64,000 nt of DNA from Cunninghamia lanceolata (GCA_027924645.1 BSBN01001343.1:372001-436000), one strand, 5' to 3'. Counted from the stretch's first letter, positions 45,799 through 58,369 are shown. Translations and numbers: made by a program. Notes: generated from the sequence alone by a model not told the origin.

Positions 45799-47310
45799 TG
45801 ATGCAGAGCCAAACACCCTGACCTACATTTCCCTTTGTATGTCTACACTTTACTTGCCTATCGGCAAGACTATCTTCATTGGCATAACCAGAAACCCTTC
45901 CAGCAATCTATGTTTCTTCCCGATAAGCTTAACACAAAGCTTTGCCTTCGATGAGGCTCCTTGCATCAGTTGATCTAAAACCTTTCCTGCCGATGTGTCG
46001 ATACTTTAACACTTGTATCTACCGAGAGATACATTCCTCAATGTACTTTCCCACATACATTCACGATATACATTAAAAAAATACATTCATCGGTGTGACC
46101 TTCCTTGTCGGTGAGTACTTTACATGTGCTCCCGATACACCAATAGAAAAACAACTTGTGTAAACTTCAGTTGACCTATGATCACCAATTTCCTTCACTA
46201 CTGTTGTCGGTCACCTCTTACATTCGATACAATGTATTTGCACAATGTATATGCTCAATATACATTCGCAAGATGCATTCTCCACATACTTCGCAGAACA
46301 TGCATTCGAAAGATGCATTCAAAACATGTATACAAAACTGACCATTGACCAACTATTGACCTCCTTATATCTAACTCAATGTTCATAATGTACATCCACT
46401 GCATACAACTGCAATAATCATTTTTGAGATACACACTAACATACAACTATGATATATACATGAAATGACCCTGACATACATCAGCATATACACATAGAGT
46501 ATATACCTGGCAAAACAACACAAATCTTCGCCTGACTTCCATGCAAGTCATACAATGTGTCTTCAGCCCAACTGCCGATTCTTCCCTGCAGCTCTGCGAC
46601 TCCTATAACTTCACAGAATCTGCTTCTTCGATGATCTTGCAGACCTTTCACCCTGTCAACCTAGCACATGATGGTGCTAGGATCTATCTGCACTCTACAT
46701 GCGATCCTACAAACATAAAACCCAAACAAAGAAAACAAAGAAATGAAAACACTGTACAACCATTCCACTGATTTCAAAGAAATCTAACCGATGGAATGGG
46801 CTAAGAACCCATCTTGGCCTCAGAACAGAAAATTGATTTATACAGAGAAAGAAATGAATTTAAATGTTGGAAAGATATACAACACAAACAGGACCTTGTT
46901 TATTATGCTTTCAAAAATGTACATAGACGCTCTATTTCACAATTGCACAACTCAATACAATTCAATCTGTCTACCATATGATCTCAAATTGATCTGACCT
47001 TGGGGTATTTATCTACTTACCATGAGTAGTACCACCCGACTCCAAGTGGCTGGGAGACAACCTCCAAGCGGCTGGGAGATCCAACTGCCTAACAACTTCC
47101 TAACTATCTAACAACCTTGCGCTTACAGATTTGCCAAGTGTCCTTGGAACTTACAACATAAACCTAAATACAACCTAAATTAACATGCATTGGTCAAATA
47201 GACCTTATTACATTGAATGGTCTACTAGGATCTTATTGGAAACAAAAAACATGAACATAAAACAATTAATGCCTTATGGAGGCCACTATGGATTGGGTGC
47301 TCCTGCACCA
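45799..47310 (-). repeat. gag-protease element 3' LTR (1512 bp)
   Basis: Pairs with 49512-51008. It contains an ATACATT / AATGTAT word cluster at about 45970-46500. The minus-strand purine-rich GGCGGTGGGTTGTA abuts it at 47311-47324. Confidence 0.9.
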
Positions 47311-47324
47311 TACAACCCACCGCC

Positions 47325-47726
47325 AAAAGAACTCATGCCACATGAGTTAGGTCTTTATCTTGCTCCAGCTGTATACTCTGTTATCTCATGTCTTCCCCAT
47401 GATCTCTGGACTGCAACCTACTTCCATGGAGTCAAAAACTCATGCCTAGCATTATAGGCTCTACTCATGCCATTCTTCCATACTGCTATCTTTTCCTAAA
47501 CACCTGTATTATAAACCCTAGATAATGCTTCTTGTACTATTGTTATGGCAGAATCTATTTTCCTTTCAACTCTTGTTGGTGCTAGAGGACAAATAATTGT
47601 CCAAATTATGATTGCATCACCTTCGTTCCAATCAACTTGTAGCTACTTACAAACCTGCTCCTGGACCTTCTACTAATCCATCTGATCTCCATCATTCAGA
47701 ACTGAAATTACCTTCAAACTTTGATC
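47325..47726 (-). other. noncoding 3' internal part of the gag-protease element
   Basis: About 400 bp between the protease end and the purine tract, where RT, RNase H and integrase would lie in a full element. No coding pattern is seen. Confidence 0.6.
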
Positions 47727-48351
47727 CTAAACAATCCCATTCCCTGAGGTATCATCAACTGCCTTTATGTCTTCTGCTGTAGGCATCTCCACAAACTCTT
47801 TCTTTCCTACCAAAATGATTTCAATTGCCTTCTTTGCTTCAAAATCCTCCTGCAATGGTGTCATCACAAAAGTCCTCCCATCCTTCTTGATGGTGTATGT
47901 GTTAGCATATCCATCATACAATGCTCTCCTATCAAATTGTCATGGCCTACCCAAAAGTAGGTGACAACATTCCATGGGCAAAATATCACATAAAACCCTA
48001 TCCTGATATTCTCCAATCTAAAAAATCAACATATGCTTGTTTATATACCAAAAGTGATTGACTATCAATGACCCAAGATACTTTGTAAGGATTTTGATGA
48101 GGAATCCTTTCTAATTTCAGCTTATCCACCATTTCCTGAGATACCATATTATCTGTTGAACCAGAATCTATTACTACCTTACATAGTTTACCTTTAGTTT
48201 TGCATTTGGTCCTGAAAAGAGCTCTCCTTTGTATCATGTCCTTGGATGTCTTCAAGATTGTTCTTCTTAGCATCAATGATTCTCCATCTTCAGTTGGGGC
48301 TGCACTTCCCATTAGAGAGTTAACACTTTCATCTACCTTCTCTTCTTGCAC
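47727..48351 (-). pseudogene. aspartic protease of the gag-protease element
   Basis: The active site reads CKVVIDSGSTDNMVSQEMV (about 48190-48130). Text follows as in chromovirus protease (IPHQNPYKVSWV) and, in another frame, LLLGRP near 47960. The last open part (47921-47727) reads YTIKKDGRTFVMTPLQ and ends naturally. A stop and a frame change separate the two parts near 47998-47925. The protein strongly resembles the protease at 36901-37400. Confidence 0.85.
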
Positions 48352-49420
48352 AAATTGAACCCTCTTGTCATTCTTCCTATCATCTCTTGATGATGAATCT
48401 TGCCTTTTTGGACATTTGAATCTTGTATGACCAATTTTATTACAATGATAACATTTCCAGTGAAAACATTCGAACCTCTACCACCTCCAAATCTGCCTCT
48501 TATGCCCTTCCATCCACCTCTGAAATTAGACTGCTCTTGTCCTTTACTAGTCTCTTCTTGGTTAGACTCACCACTAGGCCTCTGGTTAGGACTTCTTCCT
48601 CCAAAACTTCCTCTAAAATTTCTATCACCTCTTCCTCTATTGTTCTGCTCACCTTTCTTCTTCAGCTTCTCTTCAGCTCTTAAGGCCATTTGGAAACACT
48701 TGTTCACTGTTTCTGGTGCTAAGATGATGAGCTCATCTTAGATGTTCATCCTTAGGCCATTCAAGTACCTGGCCACCTTCTCTGACTCTTCTTCTTGTCT
48801 CTTTGATCTAAGAGTAAGTTTATGAAACTCTTGTGTGTATGCATTCACATCAAGGTCTCTCTGTCTGAGGTTCTACAATTTCTTATACATCTACACATCA
48901 TAGTCCAAGGGTAAGAATTGTGCCTTGAGTTTGGTCTTCATCCTTTCCTAGGAGGTTATCATATTCTTCCCCTCCTTGACTCTCTCTCCTTGTTCATAAT
49001 TCCACCATGCAAGAGCAGATCCCTTCAGTCTTGCTTTTGCCAACTTAACCCTCTTATCATCAGGGATTTCATTATATTCAAAATGATTGTTCAATGCCTC
49101 AATCCAATCAATCACCTCTTCAGCTTCCATACTTCCACTATACATAGGCAACCCATCTATGGTGTCCCTATTGACTAATTGTAATGCATTTAAAATGCCC
49201 TCGTGTCTACTAGTATCTCCTCTACCTTTTTACTGGTTTCAACAATTTCTACATCACCTTCATCACTGTCACTTTCATCATCCCTCTCTTTTTCTTTGGA
49301 CTGCTTGAAATCTCCCAACTTGGTTGCAAGCATCTCCTCAATCAACTTCTTGATGGCGTCCTACGACATACTTTTGGGAGGCATCGTCTTCACCTCTGGG
49401 TCGCTTTCTTTGTCTGACAT
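48333..49420 (-). pseudogene. gag: gag of the gag-protease element
   Basis: This starts at the ATG at 49420 (MSDKESDPEVKTMPPK), with an early TAG after ...PKSMS. The core has YSGSMEAEEVIDWIEALNNH, KLAKARLKGSALAWWNYE, VNKCFQMALRAEEKLKK and a Gly/Arg-rich linker. In another frame comes CYHCNKIGHTRFKCP, an intact CX2CX4HX4C knuckle near 48455-48410. Several stops and at least one frame change occur. Confidence 0.85.
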
Positions 49421-49493
49421 AAACATTCACAGACAACACCCAAACGCCAACACTCCTACAAATCCTTAACTTGATTTGCCACTAAAATCTTAA

Positions 49494-49508
49494 CTCACTC
49501 TAATACCA
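49494..49508 (-). other. primer-binding site of the gag-protease element
   Basis: The minus strand reads TGGTATTAGAGTGAG three bases after the LTR end. This is an initiator tRNA-Met type site with a few changes. Confidence 0.8.
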
Positions 49509-49511
49509 TTA

Positions 49512-51008
49512 TGATGTAGAGCCAAACACCCTGACCTGCATTTCCCTTTGTATGTCTACCCTTTACTTGCCTATCGGCAAGACTATCTTCATTGGCATAA
49601 CCTGAAACCCTTCTAACGATCTATGTTTCTTCCCGATAAGCTTAACACTAATCTTTGCCTTTGGTGAGGCTCCCTGCATCGGGTGATCTAAAACCTTTCC
49701 TGCCGATACTTCAACACTTGTATTTGCCAAGAGATACATTCCTCAATGTACCTTCCCACATACATTCACGATATACATTTAAAAACATACATTCGTCAGT
49801 GTGACCTTCCTTATCAGTGAGAACTTTACATGTGCTCCCGATACACTGATAGAAAACAACTTGTGTATACTTCAGTTGACTTGCGATCATCGGTTTCCTT
49901 CACCGCGGTTGTTGGTTGCCTCTTGCATCCGATACAATGTATCTGTGCAATGTATATGCTCAATATACATTTGCAAGATGCATTCTCCACATACTTTGCA
50001 GAACATGCATTCGAAAGATGCATTCAAAACATGCATACAGAACCGACCATTGATCAGCCATTGACCTCCTTGTATCTAACTCAATGTACATTCACAATGT
50101 ACATCTGCTACATACAATCATAATAACCATTTACGAGATACACATAAACATACAACTGCGATATATACATGAAATGACCCTGACATACATCAACGATATA
50201 CACATAGAGTGTATACCTGGTGAAACAACACAAATCTTTGCCTGACTTCCGTGTAAGTCATACAATGTGTCTTTGGCCCAACTGTTGATTCTTCCCTGCA
50301 GCTCTGCGACTCCTATAACTTCACAAATCTGCTTCTTCGATGATCTTGCAGACCTTTCACCCTGTCAACCTAGCACATGATGGTGCTACAATCTATCTGC
50401 ACTCTACATGCGATCCTGCAAACATAAAACCCAAATGAACAAAACAAAGAAACGAAAACACTGTACAACCATTCCACCAATTTTGAAGAAATCTAACCAG
50501 TGGAATGGGCTAAGAACCCATCTCAGCCTTAGAACAGAAAATTAATTTGCATAGAGAAAGAAATGAATTCAAATGCTGGAAAGATATACAACACAAACAT
50601 GACCTTATTTATTATGCTTTTAGAAATGTACATAGATGCTCTGTTTCATAGTTGCACAACTCAATACAATTCAATCTGTTTACCATATGATCTCAAATCA
50701 ATGTGACCTTGGGGTATTTATCTACTCACCATGAGTAGTACCACCGGACTCCAAGCAGATGGGAGACAACCTCCAAGCGGCTGGGAGATCCAACTTCCTA
50801 ACTGTCTAACAACCTTGCACTTACAGATTTGCCACGTGTCCTTAGAACTTACAATATAAACCTAAATACAACCTAAATTAACATGCATTGGTCAAACAAA
50901 CCTTATTACATTGAATGGTCTACTAGAACCTTATTGGAAACAACAAACATGAACATAAAATAGTTAATGTCTTATGGAGGCCACTATGGATTGGGTGCTC
51001 TTGCACCA
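49512..51008 (-). repeat. gag-protease element 5' LTR (1497 bp)
   Basis: Pairs with 45799-47310 and carries the same ATACATT word cluster (about 49700-50220). The end GTGCTCTTGCACCA is followed by CTCCC. Confidence 0.9.
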
Positions 51009-51013
51009 CTCCC

Positions 51014-52300
51014 CCTATTATGGTCTTAGGGGATGAAGTTTAAACAATGTGGACTATTTTTCTAAGCAAGGTTTGATTTGCAGATTTGACCATTTGTGGC
51101 CCAGGCTTGGAGATTTAAACCATTGGATTTCTAAGCAGTGGTGCCCTATCATGGAGGGGAAAATAGAAATTTACCCTTGTGCAAAGGGTTTCTTTGTTGT
51201 TGTTTTTTATTCAGTTTCTAATCAGAATGTTGTTCTTGATACTCATGCTTGGTTTTGGGGCTAACATGCCCTCCTTCTCAAGCCTTGGGTTTCCTCCTTT
51301 AACCCGTTGACTGAGTCTTTCAATAGAATGCCTATTTGGATTCACCTCCCAAACCTTCCATTGTATCTTTTGTGCAATTCTTGTTATGAGGGTACTGGTA
51401 ATTCTTTGGGTTCTTTTATTATGGTGGATCAAGTGACTACCTTGTTCTCTCATACCACTTATGCTCATGTTCTTGTGCATCTAGATCTCTCTAAGCCCCT
51501 TACTGCAAAGATTGTGTTGCAGGTTGCTAATTGTTCTTAGAGGCAGTCATTGGACTATGAAGGTATTCAGGCTTCAGATGTTGAAGATGCTTCACTACAG
51601 GTCATCTGGCTTCTAGGTGCCCTCGTTTAAAGACCCCTCATGCTTCCTCCTAGTGAAAGAATGCTTTGCCTGAACATCTTATAGTTGATGCTGCTAAGGA
51701 TCTTCCTGGGTCTGTGGCTGTTGATCCTTCCTCTGATGATGATGGGCCTACTCCTAATTTTGTGGTGGCTCTTGTTTCTACAGTTGGGGTTGCTACTAGT
51801 GGTTCTACTATTGGGTCTGTTGTTGAGACCTCTAACATTGCTGCTATTGGGGTAACACCTACTCTTGGGATTGTTGTTGTGCTGACAGGACCCTCCCCTA
51901 TTGTTGGTGTTGCTAGGAGTGTTGCAGGGTCCTCCAATGTTGCTAGATGTGTTGCAGGGTCTTCCCCTACTACTATTTTTGGTACTTCTATAGGGTCCTC
52001 CCCTGCTATTGCTGTTGTTGTCAGGTCTGCTGCTGTGATCTTGACTACTGATGGTATTGTGCCTCAAACTGAAATGCTTGGTTTGAAGGATTTTTCTGGG
52101 GTTGGTGTTGGTGTGCCCCTAGCTCCGCCCCCTTCCATGGAGCTAGAGGGAGTCTCTCCTCCTCCTATTTTTGTGGATGGAGATGATGTTTTTTGGACTA
52201 TTGTCCAATGAAGGAAGAGTGGTCTTCCCAAGCATGTTTCACAAAACTGTACTCGTGCTAAGGGTGTTCAACCTGATAGGTCTGGATCTGCAATTGTCTA
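51014..52300 (+). pseudogene. LINE 1 ORF1, DUF4283-like domain and zinc knuckle
   Basis: This continues the ORF1 after the nested element. The text GLICRFDHLWPRLGDLNHWI, CAKGFFVVVFYSVSNQ and PIWIHLPNLPLYLLCNSCYE matches what I remember of plant DUF4283 proteins, the N-terminal part of many plant LINE ORF1s. A CX2CX4HX4C knuckle lies at 51579-51620. A tail rich in Val, Ser, Ala and Gly (51666-52130) ends in a DDVFWTIVQ segment. Stops and frame changes make it non-functional. Confidence 0.75.
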
Positions 52301-52469
52301 GGTTATTGTTCTTTGTAGCCTTGTGGTCTTCTTGTCGCTTAGCCTTTTAGGCTTCGCTATCCATCTGTTGTTGAAGCACTGTTTCTAGCCTGTGTGTGGC
52401 CTTGCTTGCCCTCCGGGCTATTTTGTAATCGGGATCTGCACCCTTGTTTTGTAGCTTACCTTAATCAAA
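52301..52469 (+). other. LINE 1 3' untranslated region
   Basis: A T/G-rich segment with CCCTCCGGGCTATTTTGTAA and a TTAATCAAAAA end, typical of plant LINE tails as I remember them. The right duplication follows directly. Confidence 0.6.
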
Positions 52470-52485
52470 AACATTAGTCTAAAAG
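52470..52485 (+). repeat. right target-site duplication of LINE 1
   Basis: Repeats 45339-45354. Confidence 0.75.
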
Positions 52486-55080
52486 GTAAAATCTTTATTA
52501 TTATTTTTTTTCAATGAATGTATTTCCATGAGAGAATAAAGAGCCAAATTCATTCATAATAGTTAACTACGTAATAAAGTTAGATACAATGGTTAAATTT
52601 AAGCCTATCATAACATGAATCCAAATAAGTCTCAAAGTAATAAAAGAGATCATAATCTAAAACATCATTTATAAATCCAATGGATTAGTTCTAGAACATC
52701 TCATATTTATACTTAATAATAACTTAAGACAAATACCCAAGAAAAAATTAAAACTAAAGAACTACTATTTTCAAAACAAAATTTATTTTCTTCATTGCCA
52801 TAAATTTTTAATAACTAAAAGCATATGTCTATGACCTTAAGATTAGTGTATCATTACTAACACAAAGAATGCATCTAACTAACAAAAGTAACTCAAACTT
52901 ACTCATTAACTCCATAATAGAAACATTATACTCTTCCTAAACATTACACCAAATTAAACTATACACCATTACTACATATTAGTAATAAGAAAAGCATCTT
53001 ATATTTGAACACCATGATTCCATACTTTCTGACAAACCAATTTTCTCTTCCAAGTATTTTGCAATTATCTATTAGTAAACTATTACATTCATCCGTAAGT
53101 GTAAGATAATTTCACATATTTATATAAATAAACAATTACATAAATAAATTCACATTCATTCTATATCTATAATTGTCTTTAATTATAATCACAAAATAAT
53201 TTATAATTTATAATTTCATAACTAAGACATAATTACTTTCTACAAAATATTTTTAAACTAAACATAATTCATCCCCTTCTAAAATCATCTTTCACATCAA
53301 ATTTAAATAAAAAACAAGATAATACTTAATTCTAAGAACATTTATTTTCTAATTGATTTTCTAACTCAGAAAAGTGAACTAATATTCTAATCTTATTTCT
53401 AAACTAACTATTTAGTTTATTATATTAATTCTAATCCTAACTTGGCTAACGTGATAAAATATTCTTAACCACATCATACTAAAAGAATGGAGATTTAACA
53501 TATAAAAAAGATTCTTCTAAAAATTATCAAATTAAAATTTTCTAATTAAATATGTATTAATTACTCCTACTAAATATTTCAATACCAATTTAATTCCAAA
53601 TATAATAAGATTCTAAACAAATCATTGAAGAGTTAGTTTCTAATATAATTTTAATTGATAGAGATTCAATGAGGATAAAGAGAATCTATGAATTACATAG
53701 TTTCTAATTAAACAATCATAAATTAATTTCTAAAACTAAAAATGTTTATTTTACATCTAAACTCTATTTCCTAACAGAAAGGATTTGAACTTATCTTAAG
53801 AAATCAATATAATATAAAAATAATGGGGATACTAAAAGTCCTCAGTATAGTGAAAAATCTATAAAAATTTATCACCAAATAAAAAGAAGATAATTATCAT
53901 AGCATAACAAAAGAACACAACAAGAGTAAATATTACAAAATCTAATACAAATCCTAATTTCTAACTCCCTAATAATATTTGTATTTCCTTAAAAATTAAA
54001 TACCAATATCAAATCTAATAACTTAAACTAATTTTTATTCTATTATATTACTTTTTGAAAACTAGTTAAAAATTTACCATAATGAAAAGCAGATTTTTAA
54101 TTTTAAAACTTCATGATAATAATTATATTCACCAATTTATAAACTTCTCTTTACTCCTATGAGCTAAATCTATTATAATAAAGAATATTTTCTTTTAGTT
54201 AAGAAATCCAAACCAAAAAGTATTTTATTATCTTAGTAAGTGGAAAAGATTGGAGGCTTAAAGAAAGTAGTTTTAATTTACTTAGAAACTTGCCATAAGG
54301 ATAGAACTTAGATTAAGAGTTGGATGCGTGAAATTAGGTGCTAGAGCCCATTAATAATGGTAGTTAAGATTAGTAAGTTAAAATCTATTAAAGATTGAGA
54401 AAATATACTCACGCACAAACATTAAAATTAGTAAGTATTATAGGTTTAACACAGGGAGAAGCAAGGTGCACATGCTACAGAAATAATTATAAGCAAACAT
54501 TAGTGAGTTATATGGCATTGTGCTACAGAAGCAAAGAAAAAAATCAATTTATAAATTTTTACAAGTGAATCACACAACTATGGGTGAGCTGCAAAATCTA
54601 CTTAACCTATCTCAACACCTATGAGTTGGGTTCTATAACAATTTTATCAAATAATCTATTTCCATATGAATAAAACACAAAATTTGATTTCTCAAAGCAC
54701 TATGCAAGGGATTAAATAGAGGTTTAATTAAATAGATTTGAGGAAATGTCAAGGAAATAATAGACATAGCTCATCAAATGGCCCATAGGCACAAATATTT
54801 ATAGGCCTATCACTAAATAGTTTATATTTTTATTTTTATGGAAAGTCATTACATGTAGTTGTTGGTAGACAAGGCTATAAATACAATAAGAAATTCAATA
54901 ATTTTTTTACAAATAAAAATAATTGAGTGGTATTAAATGAATAAGCAAATGAAGTAAATCGTAAATCATGAATGAACTAAATAAATTCTAGGCAATCAAG
55001 AGATTAGGTGAACCATGCAGTATCGACCAAGCATTGCACAAAATAACTTTTAAAAACATATATGTATGAAGTGTGAGTTT
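52486..55080. other. A/T-rich intergenic-type segment, no gene
   Basis: About 2.6 kb of strongly A/T-rich DNA that continues the host sequence of 44313-45338. No open frame of note on either strand. A TATA-like GGCTATAAATACAATA lies near 54870. I see no repeat pairs inside. Confidence 0.5.
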
Positions 55081-55561
55081 GAATCAACTATGTGTGAAGT
55101 AATTGAACTAACATTGTGTGAAGAGTGTGCTTTAACTTTGGCATTCACTTTGTGTGTGTTTGTTCTTTGGCATATTTGATCTCGAGTGTTTACTTGTGTG
55201 TGATTGAACTAACTTTGTGCATGAAGCATGTTTAAAATTTGGCTCATGTTCACTTTCTATGTGTGAAGTGTGTGTTTTAACTTTGACATTCATTTTGTGT
55301 GAATTGTGTGTGTGAAATTTAATTTGGGCATTCACTTTGTCTAGTGTGTGTATTTGAACTTTACCGTGTTTTATAAATTTGGCACCCACTTTATGAGTGT
55401 GTTCAAAGTTTGGAATGTTTGAACTTAAGTGTTCATGCATGATTGTACTAAATTTGTGTGAATGAATTATGTTTGAACATTGGCATATTCACTTTTTGTT
55501 TATGTAAATTGTGTGTGTGTGTGGGAAAGTTAATTTAGGCATTCACTTTGTGGTGTGTGTT
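55081..55561. repeat. GT-rich minisatellite, left part
   Basis: Degenerate units built from TTGAACTTTGGCATTCACTTTGTG-like and GTGAAGTGTGTG-like words, about 40-60 bp apart. It continues at 56785 after a LINE insertion. The His/Lys-rich minus-strand open frame here is a by-product of the repeat. Confidence 0.7.
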
Positions 55562-56784
55562 TTTAAAAAATAATTTTTTTTTAAATTAAATAATCGAGAG
55601 AACAAAAAAGGTACAGTATCAAAAGAGGGGGGGAGGTGAGCCTCAACCACCAAGTTCAAAGTCCAACTATCAGCCAAAATCAGCCAACTAACACATTAAG
55701 TAGCAGTTCTAACGAGATTACAGAAAGAGGAGATAAATAAGCTATTCCAGAACATCATCATGATCATCGAACCAAGCTGTCCATCCTAGCTCTCCTTCCA
55801 TCCACATGACTTTCTTCTGCTCGAGAAGTTGAGCAAGGAAGTCAAGTCTATCAGAAAAGGGGCCTCTGTTCTCACGTATTTCCTTGAGCAGCTCCTTAAG
55901 AGCTTTTCCAAAAGCAGTCTGGTTATCAATAATGCTGGCCAATTCCAGCCCATGCTTCCTCTCATAAATGAACATCGTAGCGAGCCCATCATGGAGGAAT
56001 CTTTTCAGCTTGTCCATCTCGAGCTTCATAATGCAGCAAATCTGCGAGACAATCTTAAAACGTATGAGTTTCAAATGAAACAAAGTAAGGGATCTACCAA
56101 CATCTTGAAATTTGTCCTCATTTCTACATTTCCAAATAAACCAAAGAATATGAGAGGAGAGAATGTTACAGAAAAAATTAGCATCCTTTTTAAGACCAGA
56201 TATGTTGCCAAGAATGGTATCTAAAACAGGAACATGATCAGCTATAGAGATTCCAAAAAACTTCCATATAATCCTAGCAAATTGACAAGTAAAAAATATA
56301 TGCCTTAAATTTTCAGGAACCCTGCAAATAGTACAAAATTCAGTATCACCAACATGATTTTTAACAGGAAGTCTATCAAGAAGAAGCTGCCATTTAAAAT
56401 GTAAGATTTTGGGGGGAATATGCGATTTCCAAAATCTGTCAAGAATTTTTTGCCATTCAAGAGAGTTCAAGTTCATATACCAAGTGGTATTAAGATGAGA
56501 AATAATAGAGTTGTCTTTATTAAGCACCTTATATATATCTTTAGCTTTAATTTTATGTAGGAGAGATCCATCATCCCAATGGAAATTCAGAAACCTATGA
56601 GAGTCCACATCACACCTGCAGGGGAGATTAAGATTGCAGCAGGCATTGGCAACCATATTATACGTACGTTTATGGGAGACAGGAAGATCGAACTTGATTC
56701 TAATATCCTGCCAACTAGCAAGGTTATCATTCTCCAAAATGTCAATAAAGCTCTTGATACCAAGGCTATTCCAAAAATTTTGGT
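55562..56784 (-). mobile_element. LINE 2: 5'-truncated LINE
   Basis: A minus-strand LINE fragment that keeps only the C-terminal part of ORF2, a 3' untranslated region (55741-55600) and an A-rich tail (plus-strand T run near 55570-55580). It sits inside the minisatellite. ACTTTGTG...GT-type sequence on both sides may be the duplication, but the flanking repeat makes this uncertain. Confidence 0.75.
55742..56784 (-). pseudogene. LINE 2 ORF2 C-terminus with RT zinc-binding domain
   Basis: An open stretch of more than 330 codons, starting at the truncation point and ending at a stop at 55742. It reads NDNLASWQDIRIKFDLP, then WQKILDRFWKSHIPPKILHF, RLPVKNHVG, CTICRVPENLRHIFFTCQFA and IWKFFGIS. 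This is the zf-RVT domain that follows the reverse transcriptase in plant LINEs: CX2C, then HX4C. The RT itself is missing. It has no internal stop, so the insertion may be fairly recent. Confidence 0.85.
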
Positions 56785-57670
56785 ATCTACTTTGTGTGGT
56801 ATATGTCTTTGAACCAACTTTGGAATTTGTTGTGTATCTATGTGAACTTAAAAGAACTTTTACATTTAGTTTTTTTTTTTAATTTATGAATGAACTTAAG
56901 GTAACACATTTTGTAGAGTGAATGAACTTCAACTATCACATTTTGTGGAGTGTATGAACAAACTTTGATGTTCACTTTGTGTAGAATGCAATTGAAAGAT
57001 TTCAAATTCTTTATTTTGTGTGTGACAAATGAGCCTTGGATATCATTTTGTGTAGAGTGTATGAATGAACTTTGATGTTCACTTTATGTAAAATGTGCTT
57101 GAAAGAACTAACATTCCTTTTTTGTGTGTATGCACAAATGAACTTTGGATATCATTTTATGTGATGTATGAATAAACTTTGATTTTCACTTTTTGTGAAA
57201 TGTGTCTACAAACAAACTTCAATGATGTTCATTGTGAGTCTTTGTGTGTTTGAATAAATTTTGATTTTCATTTTGTGTGTGTGTGTGTGAATAAGCTTTG
57301 AATTCATTGTGTGCATGTTTGAAAGTTAACTTTGGCATTCACTTCATGTGAAGTGTGTGTGTGTGTGTGTGAAAGTTATTTAGTTTTGTCATTCAATTTG
57401 TGTGAAGTGTGTGCCTATGTATTTGAATGAAATTTGTCACACTCTGTGTGTGCATGCATGTGTCTATGAATGAGCTTTGGTACTCACTCTGTGTGTACAA
57501 AAACACTGATGTTCACTTTGTGTCAAGTGTATGTGTGTGTGAATTAACTATAGTTTTTATGGTGTGTGGGTGGGTAGGTTTGAAAGTTAGCTTAGGTATT
57601 CACTGTGTGTGCACATGTTTATGTGAATGAACTTTGGCATTCACTTTATGTGTGTAAGATGTGTATGAAA
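56785..57670. repeat. GT-rich minisatellite, right part
   Basis: Same words as 55081-55561: GAACTTTG(G/A)...TTCACTTTGTGTG, with runs of GTGTGTGTG. Units are irregular (about 40-65 bp). Confidence 0.7.
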
Positions 57671-57816
57671 TAAATTTATTACATCAACCAACACTCATTT
57701 CATTTGTTCTCAATGGTGACTTACCCAAAATAGTGTTTTCATTAAATACAAATAATTTGAAATTATTTTAAAAAGTAGTCATAATAATTCATCCTCTAAT
57801 TAAGGAATCCATAAAC
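57671..57816. other. short A/T-rich spacer
   Basis: No gene or repeat pair seen. Confidence 0.4.
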
Positions 57817-58047
57817 AAAAATTTAGAGATATGATTGCATATTGAATTAAAAAAAAAAACCATTTCAAAATATAAATTTAAATGTTATCACTCACTTTTA
57901 AATTAAATTAAAAAGGCATGTTATAATAACTAAAATTTAGGGATATGATTGCATATTGAGATTTTTTTAAAAAAAATATTTTTAAATATAAATTTAAATA
58001 TTATCACTCACTTTTAAATTAATTTAAAAAGGAATGTTATAATAAAT
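57817..58047. repeat. 115-bp tandem duplication
   Basis: Two units, 57817-57931 and 57932-58047. Both run from AAAATTTAG(A/G)GATATGATTG to a (C/A)ATGTTATAATAA-like end, with A-run differences. Confidence 0.8.
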
Positions 58048-58369
58048 CAATCCACCAAATGGGAAATTGTTAGCTACTTTTAAGGAGTAGATTTATGCAT
58101 TAGGAAAAAAAAATTCTAGAACTTAGTAAAATAAATGTATTCCTTAAATTGTATCATTTCCTTTTATCTCACTTTGCAATTAATATGCCAAATTAGAATA
58201 CCAAACTAGAGAAAAAGAATATTAATAAAAACTATTATTAATTTTAACCACAATAAAATAATTTAAGAATAATTAGTTATATAAAATTCATATGGCAATA
58301 TATATGTATTTTTTAAAAAATAAATAAGTAAATAATGGTAATTATGCTGAGAGGCATTATAAGTCACAT

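Larger units (their letters stand above)
45799..51008 (-). mobile_element. gag-protease-only LTR element (chromovirus-derived), duplication CTCCC
   Basis: The LTRs at 45799-47310 (3') and 49512-51008 (5') read TGGTGC...CATCA on the minus strand. CTCCC lies on both sides (45794-45798 and 51009-51013). The internal part, only about 2.2 kb, holds a primer site, gag with knuckle and protease, then a short noncoding stretch and a purine tract. RT, RNase H and integrase are absent. Both ends and the duplication are clean, so it moved in this reduced form. Confidence 0.9.
45355..52469 (+). mobile_element. LINE 1: ORF1-only LINE, split by an LTR element
   Basis: Flanked by a duplication of about 15 bp. 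Without the nested LTR element it is about 1.9 kb: a 5' part with an ATG at 45379, an ORF1 with a DUF4283-like domain and a CCHC knuckle, a low-complexity tail, and a 3' end reading ...TTAATCAAAAA. There is no endonuclease or reverse transcriptase. It must have moved with enzymes from another LINE. Confidence 0.75.

Noticed and set aside
51627..52067. Minus-strand Ser/Asn/Arg-rich open frame of 146 codons
   Set aside because: It lies opposite the low-complexity ORF1 tail. It is a composition effect with no motif.
55132..55440. His/Lys-rich minus-strand open frame of 102 codons
   Set aside because: It is the reverse translation of the GT-rich minisatellite.
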